Source: a virus. From it: 47,174 nt of DNA. A program made the position numbers and the translations under genes. The notes below the pieces were generated by a model that was not told the DNA's origin, did no database searches, and saw only the letters and a program-made list of their open reading frames with translations. This document shows positions 38,821 through 46,836 of the stretch, in pieces. The stretch lies in the IMG/VR virus record IMGVR_UViG_3300001686_000008, positions 1 to 47,174 of that record, one strand, 5' to 3'. Position 1 is the first letter of the stretch. Each line of letters opens with the position of its first letter.

Positions 38821-40655
38821 TAGTACCCCTGAGCAAGTTGTTTCACGGACGGTTGCCGTGCCCCCTGTGAATCGCCGGACGATTCCTGCTGAGCCATGTT
38901 CGATTCTGTCTCGGGTGTGACGCCGCCGGTCGGTCCCGTCGCGGTCGGAACCGGCTGTTGCGGATTGAATGACGGGGGAGGCACGCCGTTCTGCATACCG
39001 CCGGCTTTGCCGGGGTCGCCCATCATCATCGCCATCTGAACCTTCTGCATGATCCACTGCTGGATCGAAGGATCGTCCAGCCACTCCTCCAGGCCGTCCA
39101 TCTGAACGTCTTTGGCGATGTCCTTCAGGAAGGGGCCAACACGGAACCCAGGACCGAGAAGCATGGCAGCTTGAGCGGCGGCTGGGATGACGCTGGTAGC
39201 GAACTCGATCTTACGACGCACGGCCATGTTCGGATCGGGACGAGCCATGCTGAAGGGTTCGACCTTGAACGTGAAGTCGAAGAAGTCCCCTTGACGCATC
39301 TCGGGAGTGTAGACCACCTGGGTCTTGACGCCCATCACACGCTTGATGAGGGGAAGCTCGATGAGCGGATCGGTGTGCAAGAAGAAGCCGAGGTCGTGTT
39401 CAACTTCCTCGGTAAACGCATAGACCAACCCCTGCATGTCGCCCATCCGCACGCTCGTATTCGCTTGGAGCATTTCGGACTGGCCCAGGGTCGGCACGTC
39501 GGTCCCGGTGCCACTCAGCAAATCCATGCTGTTTGCCTGTTCAGCGAACGCAGTCTTAGTCCACTGCATCCACTGATAGGCTTCAGTGCCGGCCCCGCCA
39601 AATTTCACTTCCTTGATCTTGTTGATGTCGGACACGCGGACTGCTTCACCGTCGTCTGCCTCAGCGATGGCTTCAGCATCTTCCTGGGCGTCGCCTTCAT
39701 AGGCCAGGACGTTCTTCAACCGCTCGGCCTGTTTGGCGAGCTTCCGGGCAATCTTGTTGCCCATCATGTGAAGGTCGTACCAGATATGCACGGGAGCAAC
39801 GGGCAGGAGGTTGTCGGATACCGGGGTGAACCCCAGCATGTGATAGGGGCCGGTGTTCGGCCCGATGTAGTCCGCCACGCGGAGGAACTGGTCAGCTTTG
39901 CCGCCGTCGTAGTAGGGGAGGGTGACGACGATCTTCTCTCGGGGGAAGTACACGTCGCACAGGTCGATGAACTCCTGGACTTCGCCGAACTCCCGGCTGG
40001 GGTCGCCGCCACTGAGCTTGGACGCATATCGTGCAGCAGTGGTGCTGGCGTCGTCGCTCTTGGGCAGCTTCCGAAGCAAGTCCATGTCATAGAGGCCCGT
40101 CGCCTCCAGGTCATCCAGGTTGGCCCGATACCGATTGCCAATAAATGTCTGGGCTTCCCACTCCCTGGCCCAGGGGTCGAGCACGATGTCATCGGGGTCA
40201 ACGCGGTCGGCATAAGGCTGGCCGATTTCAAAGTCGGTGCCATCCATCGTCAACAGTTCATCCCCGGAAGCCAGCCCGGTCTTGATGAAGCCGGCCAGGA
40301 AGATCGCGTCGTAGATCGCCTTGCGAAGGGAAACCTTCAGCTTGATTCGTTTGATGAGATTATTGGTGGCTAAGCCCAGCATTTCCGCGTAGTCCTCATA
40401 GATGAGGATGTCGGTGCTGACCTTTGCCCTCGGTTCGTTGGCGACCAGGTTGGGCACCAGGGTCGTAACGGCGGTGTGCAGCATGTTGATCGGCGAGGCG
40501 AGCCGATCTTCTCGGTCATTGCGGCGGCTGCTGGACTTGTTGTAGAACCTGCCAACCATCTGCCGCATGAAACGCCCACGAGCCTTACGCAAGTGGTCGT
40601 ATTTCCCGAAGCTGGCGTTGATGGCTTTGCTGACAATCGGTGGGGCAATCTTCAT
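38820..40655 (-). CDS. portal protein
   Basis: 611 residues. Shows the podovirus portal layout: an N-terminal helical wing (INMLHTAVTTLVPNLVANEP), a DPDDIVLDPWAREWE block, and a long stem/crown with helices around KQAERLKNVLAYEGDAQEDAEAI. A Gln/Ser/Pro-rich C-terminus is disordered. It forms the 12-subunit ring through which DNA is packaged and which nucleates the procapsid. ATG with TGGAGC. Neighbours (terminase, scaffold, capsid) are in the standard order. Confidence 0.85.
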   Translation of the reverse strand: MKIAPPIVSKAINASFGKYDHLRKARGRFMRQMVGRFYNKSSSRRNDREDRLASPINMLHTAVTTLVPNLVANEPRAKVSTDILIYEDYAEMLGLATNNLIKRIKLKVSLRKAIYDAIFLAGFIKTGLASGDELLTMDGTDFEIGQPYADRVDPDDIVLDPWAREWEAQTFIGNRYRANLDDLEATGLYDMDLLRKLPKSDDASTTAARYASKLSGGDPSREFGEVQEFIDLCDVYFPREKIVVTLPYYDGGKADQFLRVADYIGPNTGPYHMLGFTPVSDNLLPVAPVHIWYDLHMMGNKIARKLAKQAERLKNVLAYEGDAQEDAEAIAEADDGEAVRVSDINKIKEVKFGGAGTEAYQWMQWTKTAFAEQANSMDLLSGTGTDVPTLGQSEMLQANTSVRMGDMQGLVYAFTEEVEHDLGFFLHTDPLIELPLIKRVMGVKTQVVYTPEMRQGDFFDFTFKVEPFSMARPDPNMAVRRKIEFATSVIPAAAQAAMLLGPGFRVGPFLKDIAKDVQMDGLEEWLDDPSIQQWIMQKVQMAMMMGDPGKAGGMQNGVPPPSFNPQQPVPTATGPTGGVTPETESNMAQQESSGDSQGARQPSVKQLAQGY

Positions 40656-40725
40656 GTAGCTCCAGGAATGGGACGCCCCATAGGGCCACCGTTAAAAGCG
40701 GCAACCCTACAGGGCGGTAAGCGGA

Positions 40726-40992
40726 TTACTGCTTGTTTTTCAACTGCTGGGCGGAGATGGAGAGATAGTCCCCCGCCTTTTCAGAGTTCTTGTTCCAAGC
40801 AGAGAGGCGAATGTGGATGAGGCCATCCTCGCCCAACTCGTACTGCTCGGGGTCGATGGCGAGATTGCCGGTCATGTCGGGCCGGTTCTCGTTGTCCCCT
40901 TTGTCGTTCATGAACAGCACGCCACGGTTGCTGTCATCGTACTGACCCGAGCTTTTCTTGTTGCTTTTCTTCTTACCGGCAGTGACGGCCAT
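40726..40992 (-). CDS. DUF736-like small protein, possible OB-fold
   Basis: 88 residues. After a Lys-rich start comes RGVLFMNDKGDNENRPDMTG, then LIHIRLSAWNKNSEKAGDYL. A 'N(D/K)...PD.TG...LSAW.K....G.YLS' pattern is shared with small phage DUF736-like proteins that may bind single-stranded nucleic acid. It sits first in the transcript from 41039, ahead of portal. Function unproven. Confidence 0.6.
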   Translation of the reverse strand: MAVTAGKKKSNKKSSGQYDDSNRGVLFMNDKGDNENRPDMTGNLAIDPEQYELGEDGLIHIRLSAWNKNSEKAGDYLSISAQQLKNKQ

Positions 40993-41038
40993 ACAAATCC
41001 TCCGTTTGTGTAATGAATGGGATACTCAGTGTCCCATA

Positions 41039-41067
41039 ATTATACCACATTTCCGTCCGATAAGCAA
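41039..41067 (-). promoter_or_regulatory. late promoter, consensus type
   Basis: Minus strand: TTGCTT (41067-41062), a 17-base spacer ending AATGTGG, TATAAT (41044-41039). Drives 40726 and portal. Confidence 0.85.
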
Positions 41068-41068
41068 A

Positions 41069-41551
41069 TTACCGTCCGGTGACGAACTCAAATATGTTGC
41101 CGACGAACTCAGGAACGGCCCTTGCCCGCTCTGTGGCGTCAGCAGATCGGTCGGTCTCAAACCACACCGAATCCAAGGCGTAATAGACGTTTGGCGTCGA
41201 TATGCGGGCGTGCCCTGGATTGCACATGATGAGCACGATGATCCGGTCAGGGTACTTGGCGTGCAGGATGTCGGCCACTTCCTGGACGGTCTTACCTCGC
41301 ATCTTGCTTCCAGGTTCGGCGTAGCACCGCCACACGCCTTTGTCGTCGCCACCATGCGAGAACAGGACGAAGGCGTTTGGAAACCGCCTGGCTATCTCAA
41401 CTGTCCACGCCTCGATTGACTCGGGCACCCCCTCCTGGTGAACCAGAGCCAGCGTCTCAACACCATGCCAGTGATGGATTTCCTTGGGGAATATCCCTCG
41501 TCCAGTTGCGAAGGATAAAGCCAGGAGAACGGTAATCAGGTATTTCTTCAT
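41069..41551 (-). CDS. secreted caspase-like (clan CD) protein, tentative
   Basis: 160 residues. A signal peptide is likely (MKKYLITVLLALSFATG). Two core strands end in the His and Cys positions typical of caspase/gingipain folds: NAFVLFSHGGDD (H-G) and RIIVLIMCNPGHA (Cys after a hydrophobic strand). The ~60-residue spacing between them is plausible. If real, it would be a small exported cysteine peptidase or an inactive relative. The ATG overlaps the preceding stop (ATGA). Alternatives: an unrelated Rossmann-like periplasmic hydrolase. No homologue name is claimed. Confidence 0.45.
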   Translation of the reverse strand: MKKYLITVLLALSFATGRGIFPKEIHHWHGVETLALVHQEGVPESIEAWTVEIARRFPNAFVLFSHGGDDKGVWRCYAEPGSKMRGKTVQEVADILHAKYPDRIIVLIMCNPGHARISTPNVYYALDSVWFETDRSADATERARAVPEFVGNIFEFVTGR

Positions 41552-41940
41552 TCGTCTTCATCATCCTGGGGCGGATCATCCAAGCCAGTTCCGCCCTGAA
41601 CTGTATCCCCGATTCTGAACGTCCCAGGGGAAGGTTCCGTCACTTCCGCAGGGATTGGTTTGGTCTCATCCAGCTTGAGGTTCGCCGGCTGTAGGTCGGT
41701 GAACAGGGCCTTGGCCTTCTCGTAGTCGCGGGACAGCCCCTTGCTCAAAGCATGGTCGTAGATGTAGCAAAGCTCACAGATGATTGGATCGCGGCGATAG
41801 ACGAACACCTGCTTATCATGCTCGTCGAAGAATGCCTTCACTTCAGGCAGCATGTCCACCTTGATCTTCATCCCTGCAATGGCCCCAGGGCCTCCGAGAA
41901 ATGTCACAGTGATGTCCATTTTACGTCGTGCTCCATGCAT
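41548..41940 (-). CDS. hypothetical protein (130 aa) in the terminase operon
   Basis: Two candidate starts: 41940, with a perfect AAGGAGG six bases upstream, and 41919, giving MDITVTFLGG. I choose 41940 for its ribosome site. It overlaps the terminase end by 20 bases. A folded N-terminal part (PGAIAGMKIKV, CELCYIYDHALSKG) and an acidic Pro/Asp-rich tail (DDPPQDDEDE). Unknown family. Confidence 0.6.
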   Translation of the reverse strand: MHGARRKMDITVTFLGGPGAIAGMKIKVDMLPEVKAFFDEHDKQVFVYRRDPIICELCYIYDHALSKGLSRDYEKAKALFTDLQPANLKLDETKPIPAEVTEPSPGTFRIGDTVQGGTGLDDPPQDDEDE

Positions 41941-43828
41941 CACGTTCCTCCTTATCACCTTGAAGCCGGCGGTTACGACGCCAGGCATACGACCCCTTCG
42001 GACTTTCGTGTTTGTCGGTTTCCTTCGTCGGCATCCCCACCCGACCGATGACCAGCAGAGCATCCGCAATAACGTGGTCCCCGTGGAGGGCAGTGCCGCC
42101 ACCATCTTCGCCACCGCTGATGCCAGGGTCGATCTTGCCTTTGTCGTCATAGACGTAATCCAGTGCCTCAGCCAAAGCCTCTCGGCACGGATTGATAATC
42201 TGGTTCAGCGACAGAGCTTCGCGGTAGTCGCGGAGAAGGATTTCCTTCTTCGTGTCGGATGAGTGCCAGCCCCATTTGCTCGTCCGCGTTTTGGTCTTCG
42301 CGTCCACGACCTCCTGGTAGTAGACGTTGGGAAGCTGGAGCTTCTGGACAATCTTCTTGCCGAAGCTGATGCCCGGCCCATTCTTCTCGAACACGATCCT
42401 CGCCGGCTTCTTGCCGCCGAAGAATATCTGGGCCTTGGCCACTTCCTCGGCCAGGTCTTCCGGGCTGGTGAAGGCGTCCCAGAACTTGGCGACGATCATC
42501 CCGCTGCCGTGGTCGAGCACGCTGATAACGGAGTTGCTTGCCCCGCTCCCGTTGCTGATGTCAACACCGAAAACATACCGGGTGTGTTGGTTTGGCCGCT
42601 TGTGCCCGTTGGCGTCTTCCAATAGGGGCACCCAGAAACGCCAGGGTCTCCAGCCCCCGTTTTCCACCCAGGCCACTTGATCGACAAGCTGCTTGCGGAT
42701 GACATTGAGCTTCCCTTCCTCGTTGAGGTCTTCACGCCAGCCGATGTTGCCGACCATGAGTTCTTTCCGCTCATGGGCCTTCATGTGGCGTTCAATCTCA
42801 TCGGCATCGAAGAACATATCGCCGGCTTTGCCGTGCTCGCCGTAGATGTTCTGAGCCATGTTTCGCTTGGACCGCTTCGCTTCCTCCTGCTTCGTCCAGT
42901 CGGACACCACGATGTCGGTGCCATTCTCGTCCTTTTCGATCCTGATGTTGCCGGCCTTATCGGGATGCATCCAGAAGGGCAGGAGAATGAGCTTGCCTTC
43001 GCGGACGCCACTCTTGAACTGACGATACAACTTCGTGAAGTATGTATTCGGCCCCTGCGGCGTGCTGTTGTAGATGATGCATGGCGACGTATCAGCCAAC
43101 GCCAGGTCGATGTTCTCCAGTTCGCGGATGCGGGCTGCCTCGTCGGCGAAGACCGCTGTTTTACGTGACGCCTGGCCGGCGTTCTCGTTGGTCGATTCAC
43201 CCTCAATCGTCGTGCCGATGTCCTGGTTCTCGAAGTGCATCTCCCGATCCACAACCCGTTTGGGTCGCAGCCACTCAGGTTGCATCCGAAGCATGAAGCG
43301 GTGCTTCTCGAACAGCGAGTCCATGTCGCCGCGTCGATCAACCAGCTTCTCTTTCCGGCTGATTTCCAGGAAGCTCGTGTTGGGCCGGAACTGCCAGTAC
43401 CACTGGAAGACCGCGAGCACGATCCAGGTCGCTCCCATGTCGCGGGACTTGTGCATCAAGCCCTGGTGGCCGTTGTCGATGGCATCCAGTAGCTCCAGGA
43501 TCGCATCGTCCTGCACCTTCCAGGTGATGAACGGGACGACCGTGCCAGCCTTGCCCTGGGCTGCTCGATCCTTGCCGGTCTTGTCGATCTTCTTTTGGAG
43601 GTAAGTCCAGCCGAATGCATTGACCCAGAAGATGGGGGAGGTCGCCGCTGCCTTCTTCAATGCCCGCTGCATCGGGAGTGATTGTTTGGCTTTCGACAGC
43701 AGCGTCCGACGCCAGGCCAGGTTCGCCAACGGCTCTTTGGGAATGACGATCCCGGTGTAGGGGTCAGTCATCTCCACCCCATACTGGGCCGGCGGCATCA
43801 ACCGGAATAGTTCGGGGGTGAAACTCAT
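41921..43828 (-). CDS. terL: terminase large subunit
   Basis: 635 residues. ATPase: adenine-side and Walker A-like KSRDMGATW (127-135) and Walker B VFADEA (226-231), followed by the STPQG motor block. RNase H-like nuclease: first Asp in VFGVDISNGSG (D423), a middle acidic segment and GDHVIADALL near the end. It cuts concatemers and pumps DNA into the procapsid. Probably partners the product of 44618. ATGA overlap with the upstream gene. Confidence 0.95.
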   Translation of the reverse strand: MSFTPELFRLMPPAQYGVEMTDPYTGIVIPKEPLANLAWRRTLLSKAKQSLPMQRALKKAAATSPIFWVNAFGWTYLQKKIDKTGKDRAAQGKAGTVVPFITWKVQDDAILELLDAIDNGHQGLMHKSRDMGATWIVLAVFQWYWQFRPNTSFLEISRKEKLVDRRGDMDSLFEKHRFMLRMQPEWLRPKRVVDREMHFENQDIGTTIEGESTNENAGQASRKTAVFADEAARIRELENIDLALADTSPCIIYNSTPQGPNTYFTKLYRQFKSGVREGKLILLPFWMHPDKAGNIRIEKDENGTDIVVSDWTKQEEAKRSKRNMAQNIYGEHGKAGDMFFDADEIERHMKAHERKELMVGNIGWREDLNEEGKLNVIRKQLVDQVAWVENGGWRPWRFWVPLLEDANGHKRPNQHTRYVFGVDISNGSGASNSVISVLDHGSGMIVAKFWDAFTSPEDLAEEVAKAQIFFGGKKPARIVFEKNGPGISFGKKIVQKLQLPNVYYQEVVDAKTKTRTSKWGWHSSDTKKEILLRDYREALSLNQIINPCREALAEALDYVYDDKGKIDPGISGGEDGGGTALHGDHVIADALLVIGRVGMPTKETDKHESPKGSYAWRRNRRLQGDKEERDAWSTT

Positions 43829-44217
43829 GGCTCAGGTCGTGCTCCGCCGTTATGAATTAAGTTGTACGTCGGCAGCCCCGCGAGCTTGCCGCCATTCACA
43901 AATTCAATCCCGCCATCATCAAACTGCAACGAACAATCGACGTTAATGCCAGTCGCATCCAGGGGCATCGTGACCTGAACGCTCCGGGCGTCCAATTGGA
44001 ACCAGCCGGCGTTGGGCTGGTACTCCGTTTCGCCAACCGACGCCTTGAACATCATTCCCGAAAGAGAACTGAGGTTCACAATGTCGGCGTCGAAGTAGAC
44101 TATAGCCTGGTCCGGCGTGCCCCATATCCATTGAACATCGGACAGGAACACGTCAGGGGGCGGGGAAACAGTCGGAGTTCGCACGGACACTCCCCGGTGG
44201 CGTCGTCTTCGGATCAT
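43825..44217 (-). CDS. hypothetical beta-rich protein (130 aa)
   Basis: Basic start (MIRRRRHRGVSVRTP), then strands (QAIVYFDADIVNLSS, VDCSLQFDDGGIEF). The ATG overlaps the previous stop (TAATG) with GGAG upstream. Between 44217 and terminase, it may be a minor virion component. Not recognised. Confidence 0.6.
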   Translation of the reverse strand: MIRRRRHRGVSVRTPTVSPPPDVFLSDVQWIWGTPDQAIVYFDADIVNLSSLSGMMFKASVGETEYQPNAGWFQLDARSVQVTMPLDATGINVDCSLQFDDGGIEFVNGGKLAGLPTYNLIHNGGARPEP

Positions 44218-44618
44218 TAGCTCCGAACGATGGAAGCCTTGACAAGAATATCAACTGCACCAGCCGCAGACGCGACCGCGTAGAACTTGTTGGTGAGGGC
44301 GGCATTGATCTTCCGGGAGGGAAGCCCATTGCCCTCGCCATCGGCCAGGAAAATCTGGGTGGGGCCAGCAGCGGCATGGCTAATGACGCAGATTTCTTCG
44401 CCAGCATCGAGGTCAACCCCAGCGTCCGCGTCCTGGAAGAAGGTGACATCCTTGGCGGTCGCTCGATTATTGCTGGTCACGCTCTCGAACAGGACACGCT
44501 CACCCGCAACGAAGACGTGGGCGACACCATCCGGGTCTTTGAACACGACTTCGACGGCACCCGCGTTGAGTGCAGTGTTGGTGATCCGCCCGATTACTTC
44601 CTTGCCGTTGGAAAACAT
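44217..44618 (-). CDS. hypothetical beta-rich virion-type protein (133 aa)
   Basis: Strand-rich throughout (VEVVFKDPDGVAHVFVAG, VDLDAGEEICVISHAAA, FYAVASAAGAVDILVKA). Resembles small beta-barrel head-fibre or decoration proteins in style. ATG by TAATG overlap, ribosome site AAGGA. Placement ahead of terminase is unusual for a decoration protein, so the assignment is loose. Confidence 0.55.
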   Translation of the reverse strand: MFSNGKEVIGRITNTALNAGAVEVVFKDPDGVAHVFVAGERVLFESVTSNNRATAKDVTFFQDADAGVDLDAGEEICVISHAAAGPTQIFLADGEGNGLPSRKINAALTNKFYAVASAAGAVDILVKASIVRS

Positions 44619-45379
44619 TATGCGTCCTTCTTGAGTGAGTTGATGAGGTCTACTTCTGCTCGGTCAATCTGTTCTTCGATAGTCGTATCAGGCTGGACTG
44701 GCTTGTCGCCGCGAACTGCCTTGCCCTCCAAACGCTCCGCAATCATCTCTCGGGCCTTCTGGCTGCCCATGTTCAAAGAGAGGGCTTCTCGCCACACCTT
44801 CCGGGCGAGCACTTCCAGGTTCAACATCTGGGTGTCGCGGTCCTGGTGCAGTGGTGCCGCAATCTCCAGGCCGATCTTCTTCAGCAAATTCGTGAAGGTT
44901 ACGTCGGCGTCGTCGGTGCTGGACCGTCCTGGAGAGTCAAGAACCGCTGGCGGGATAGCGTCTGCACGCCGTCCACTGTCGTTACCTTCAGCGGCTCCAA
45001 ATATCCGACTTGTTCGAGCCGGCGGAGCACCGTTTTCTGGTGCTTCCTGCAATACCGATCCTTCCGGCTTGTATTCTTGATCCCGCAAATCTCGCAATTC
45101 AGGGCCATCGGACACCTTCTTCAGTACAGGCACCAGGCCAACGTGTTTTCGGGGGCGTCCCGGTGTTCTATTGGCCATTCGTTGCTCACCAGCTAATAGC
45201 AGTAAAACGATGAATCCCTCGACGACTCCGGGGCCTGCCAGTTCAGCTAAAGCTGTTGCCTTATTCCTTTTCTCGCTGGTCAGGATCGTTTGTCGCACCG
45301 ATCTTACCCGGTGCCGGTATAAAGGCTCGTTAATTGTCTGATACGAGCCGATCAGTTGCCCACGGTCGGTAGTTTTCAT
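44618..45379 (-). CDS. putative small terminase / DNA-binding protein, start uncertain
   Basis: The frame is open from 45394; candidate starts are 45379 (first ATG after the promoter at 45418) and 45178 (GGTGAG upstream; MANRTPGRPRKH, an AT-hook-like basic start). The C-terminal ~90 residues look well folded and helical (LEVLARKVWREALSL, KAREMIAERLEGKAVRG), like terminase small subunits. The middle ~70 residues overlap a different frame with better codon use (44899-45108). Either the two frames are both translated or this gene is interrupted by frameshifts. Confidence 0.5.
   Translation of the reverse strand: MKTTDRGQLIGSYQTINEPLYRHRVRSVRQTILTSEKRNKATALAELAGPGVVEGFIVLLLLAGEQRMANRTPGRPRKHVGLVPVLKKVSDGPELRDLRDQEYKPEGSVLQEAPENGAPPARTSRIFGAAEGNDSGRRADAIPPAVLDSPGRSSTDDADVTFTNLLKKIGLEIAAPLHQDRDTQMLNLEVLARKVWREALSLNMGSQKAREMIAERLEGKAVRGDKPVQPDTTIEEQIDRAEVDLINSLKKDA
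44899..45108 (-). CDS. nested Cys-rich zinc-finger-like ORF (69 aa)
   Basis: Lies wholly inside the 44618 frame but in another phase. Encodes MALNCEICGIKNTSRKDRYC and RKHQKTVLRRLEQVGYLEPL: two CxxC/C...H metal ligands then a helix, a believable small zinc finger with DNA- or RNA-binding character. G/C third positions favour this frame over the outer one here. AAGG ribosome site before the ATG; stop TAA at 44899-44901. Confidence 0.5.
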   Translation of the reverse strand: MALNCEICGIKNTSRKDRYCRKHQKTVLRRLEQVGYLEPLKVTTVDGVQTLSRQRFLTLQDGPAPTTPT

Positions 45380-45417
45380 GCCACAATGGGCCATATGGAC
45401 TAACGCGACCGTATTGA

Positions 45418-45446
45418 ATTATACCACATTATTAAGTGAGAAGCAA
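45418..45446 (-). promoter_or_regulatory. late promoter, consensus type
   Basis: Minus strand: TTGCTT (45446-45441), a 17-base spacer ending AATGTGG, TATAAT (45423-45418). First promoter of the terminase operon. Confidence 0.85.
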
Positions 45447-45497
45447 ATCCAGGGATGAATTTCAAATGTACGTCGTAGCCTTCCCTCCCAATGGCTC

Positions 45498-45546
45498 GCT
45501 AACGCACGCATTAGCTAAGCATACCACATTTATTCCCTAAAGTCAA
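45498..45546 (-). promoter_or_regulatory. second minus-strand promoter with an operator-like palindrome
   Basis: Minus strand: TTGACT (45546-45541), a 17-base spacer ending AATGTGG, TATGCT (45523-45518). An imperfect 18-base palindrome (GCTAATGCGTGCGTTAGC, 45515-45498) begins at the expected transcript start, a natural place for repression. The -35 is closest to consensus, the -10 weaker. Confidence 0.65.
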
Positions 45547-45675
45547 ATCCCCACGAGGGGAATTTCCCAAATACGATCCGATGGGGGCAGACCGTAGGTC
45601 ACACAACTTTTCCCGGTCCCAACATAAAGCGGGGCATCGCAAGTGTGGTCCTTGGAGGGGCAGCAAGATACGCAT

Positions 45676-45704
45676 TTGTCAATGTTGTATTCCTGGTGTA
45701 TAAT
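45676..45704 (+). promoter_or_regulatory. promoter for RNase H, leaderless type
   Basis: TTGTCA at 45676-45681, a 17-base spacer and TATAAT at 45699-45704. The ATG at 45711 is 6 bases after the -10, at the expected transcript start. Divergent from the terminase promoters. Confidence 0.8.
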
Positions 45705-45710
45705 TCGGTC

Positions 45711-46613
45711 ATGCTCGCTCACATTCCTCAGAAGCCCCCCAAGCCTACTGCCGTGGACCGCAGCACGCCGCTTCCCGACTCGCCTCCTGCCCTTCTTCGG
45801 TTCGACGGTAGCTGTCGTCCGAACCCTGGACCTATGGGCATAGGATATGTGTTGGAATACAAGTCCAGGGTTCTGGTCCAAGTTGGAGCACAGATTGGGC
45901 AGGGGACCAACAACGAGGCAGAGTACCAGGCACTTTTGAGCAGCCTCCGCCATGCCCTCCGTCTCGGGTTCTGGAACCTGGATGTCGAGTGTGATTCGCT
46001 CCTGGTGGTCAAGCAGATGCACGAGGAGTGGAAGGTCAAGGACGCTACGCTCCGCCGGCTGCGGGACGAAGCCCTGGGCCTGGCACCCCTGTTCAAGAGC
46101 CTCACCATCGTCCATATCCCGCGAGAGGAGAACGGTGCCGCCGATGACCTGTCCCGTAAGATCGTTTTCGAGGAGCCGGACCTTCCATCCTTGGAGCCTT
46201 CAAGGACCAGCCGTTACGCCAAAGTCCTCCACGACTGGCAAGCGGCGGCGGTTCGGGTCTGGTGGCTCAAGCACCACCCAGGGGCAGGTGTGCTCAGTCG
46301 CATCTTCGGGGTCGCCCCGACGATGATCGAGCAGATCGGCCTGGGCAAGAGCTACCGCGACGCAGACTTCAGCACGTACACAGAACACCTGGATCGGACG
46401 ATGGGCTTCTTCGCCGTCGCCGGTCTCATCGACCAAACCTTGGAGGTTGCCAATGGACGGACAGAACGGGAAGGGGGACATCCAGCGTCCCATGTCGATC
46501 AGCCAACGTCAGTGGATCGAGAACTGGGAAGCAGCCTTCAAGAAGGGCATGGACGAAAGCCCGAAGTCCTCCCCGGCTGCCCCTGCGATTATTGCACCCG
46601 TCAAGCCGTTTGA
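45711..46613 (+). CDS. RNase HI-like protein with C-terminal extension
   Basis: 300 residues. RNase H catalytic residues line up: FDGSCRPNPG (D32), NNEAEYQAL (E71), ECDSLLVV (D95) and NGAADDLSR (D145). It cuts RNA in RNA-DNA hybrids, such as replication primers. An extra ~100 residues follow (YAKVLHDWQAAAVRVWW, TYTEHLDRTMGFFAVAG). The last ~53 overlap the next gene in another frame and may be a shadow. The frame is open from 45645, but the promoter's -10 lies at 45699, so ATG 45711 is chosen; the mRNA is predicted leaderless. Confidence 0.85.
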   Translation: MLAHIPQKPPKPTAVDRSTPLPDSPPALLRFDGSCRPNPGPMGIGYVLEYKSRVLVQVGAQIGQGTNNEAEYQALLSSLRHALRLGFWNLDVECDSLLVVKQMHEEWKVKDATLRRLRDEALGLAPLFKSLTIVHIPREENGAADDLSRKIVFEEPDLPSLEPSRTSRYAKVLHDWQAAAVRVWWLKHHPGAGVLSRIFGVAPTMIEQIGLGKSYRDADFSTYTEHLDRTMGFFAVAGLIDQTLEVANGRTEREGGHPASHVDQPTSVDRELGSSLQEGHGRKPEVLPGCPCDYCTRQAV

Positions 46614-46836
46614 GTTCCAGGCGGCAGGGCAGGAGCTTCCTGCTGAGTGCGGCGGGGGGAACTGCATCAACACTGCCCCTCGGGATATTCGTATCCAACA
46701 GGGCGTATGTGTGGGTCGTGGAACCCCCCAGCTTAACGTAAACGCACGTACCCGTGCCAACCTCCAGTGTGTCCACTGTGGCACCAGGGTCGGCCCCATC
46801 CAGGATGGGAAATGTGATGCGTGCTATATCGTGTAA
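46453..46836 (+). CDS. C-terminal zinc-ribbon protein (127 aa)
   Basis: ATG after TTGGAGG at a good distance. G/C-rich third positions mark this frame as coding where it overlaps the end of the RNase H frame (161 bases). A helical start (ISQRQWIENWEAAFKKGM), a Pro/Ala linker, then two Cys groups (ECGGGNC; CVHCGTRVGPIQDGKCDAC), the last a clear zinc ribbon. Unknown function. No terminator seen after it. Confidence 0.65.
   Translation: MDGQNGKGDIQRPMSISQRQWIENWEAAFKKGMDESPKSSPAAPAIIAPVKPFEFQAAGQELPAECGGGNCINTAPRDIRIQQGVCVGRGTPQLNVNARTRANLQCVHCGTRVGPIQDGKCDACYIV

Larger units (their letters stand above)
469..45202. repeat. dispersed palindromic motif CTGCTA(A/T/C)TAGC
   Basis: Six copies of a ~14-base near-palindrome at 469-482, 12932-12945, 18540-18553, 27993-28006, 35009-35022 and 45189-45202. 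Most lie inside genes and in different reading frames, so protein coding alone does not explain them. The 35009 copy has C at the centre. Number and spacing (5.6-12.5 kb) are from reading by eye and may be incomplete. Confidence 0.4.

Noticed and set aside
39171-40373. 400-residue plus-strand frame opposite the portal gene
   Set aside because: Antisense shadow of the portal protein gene.
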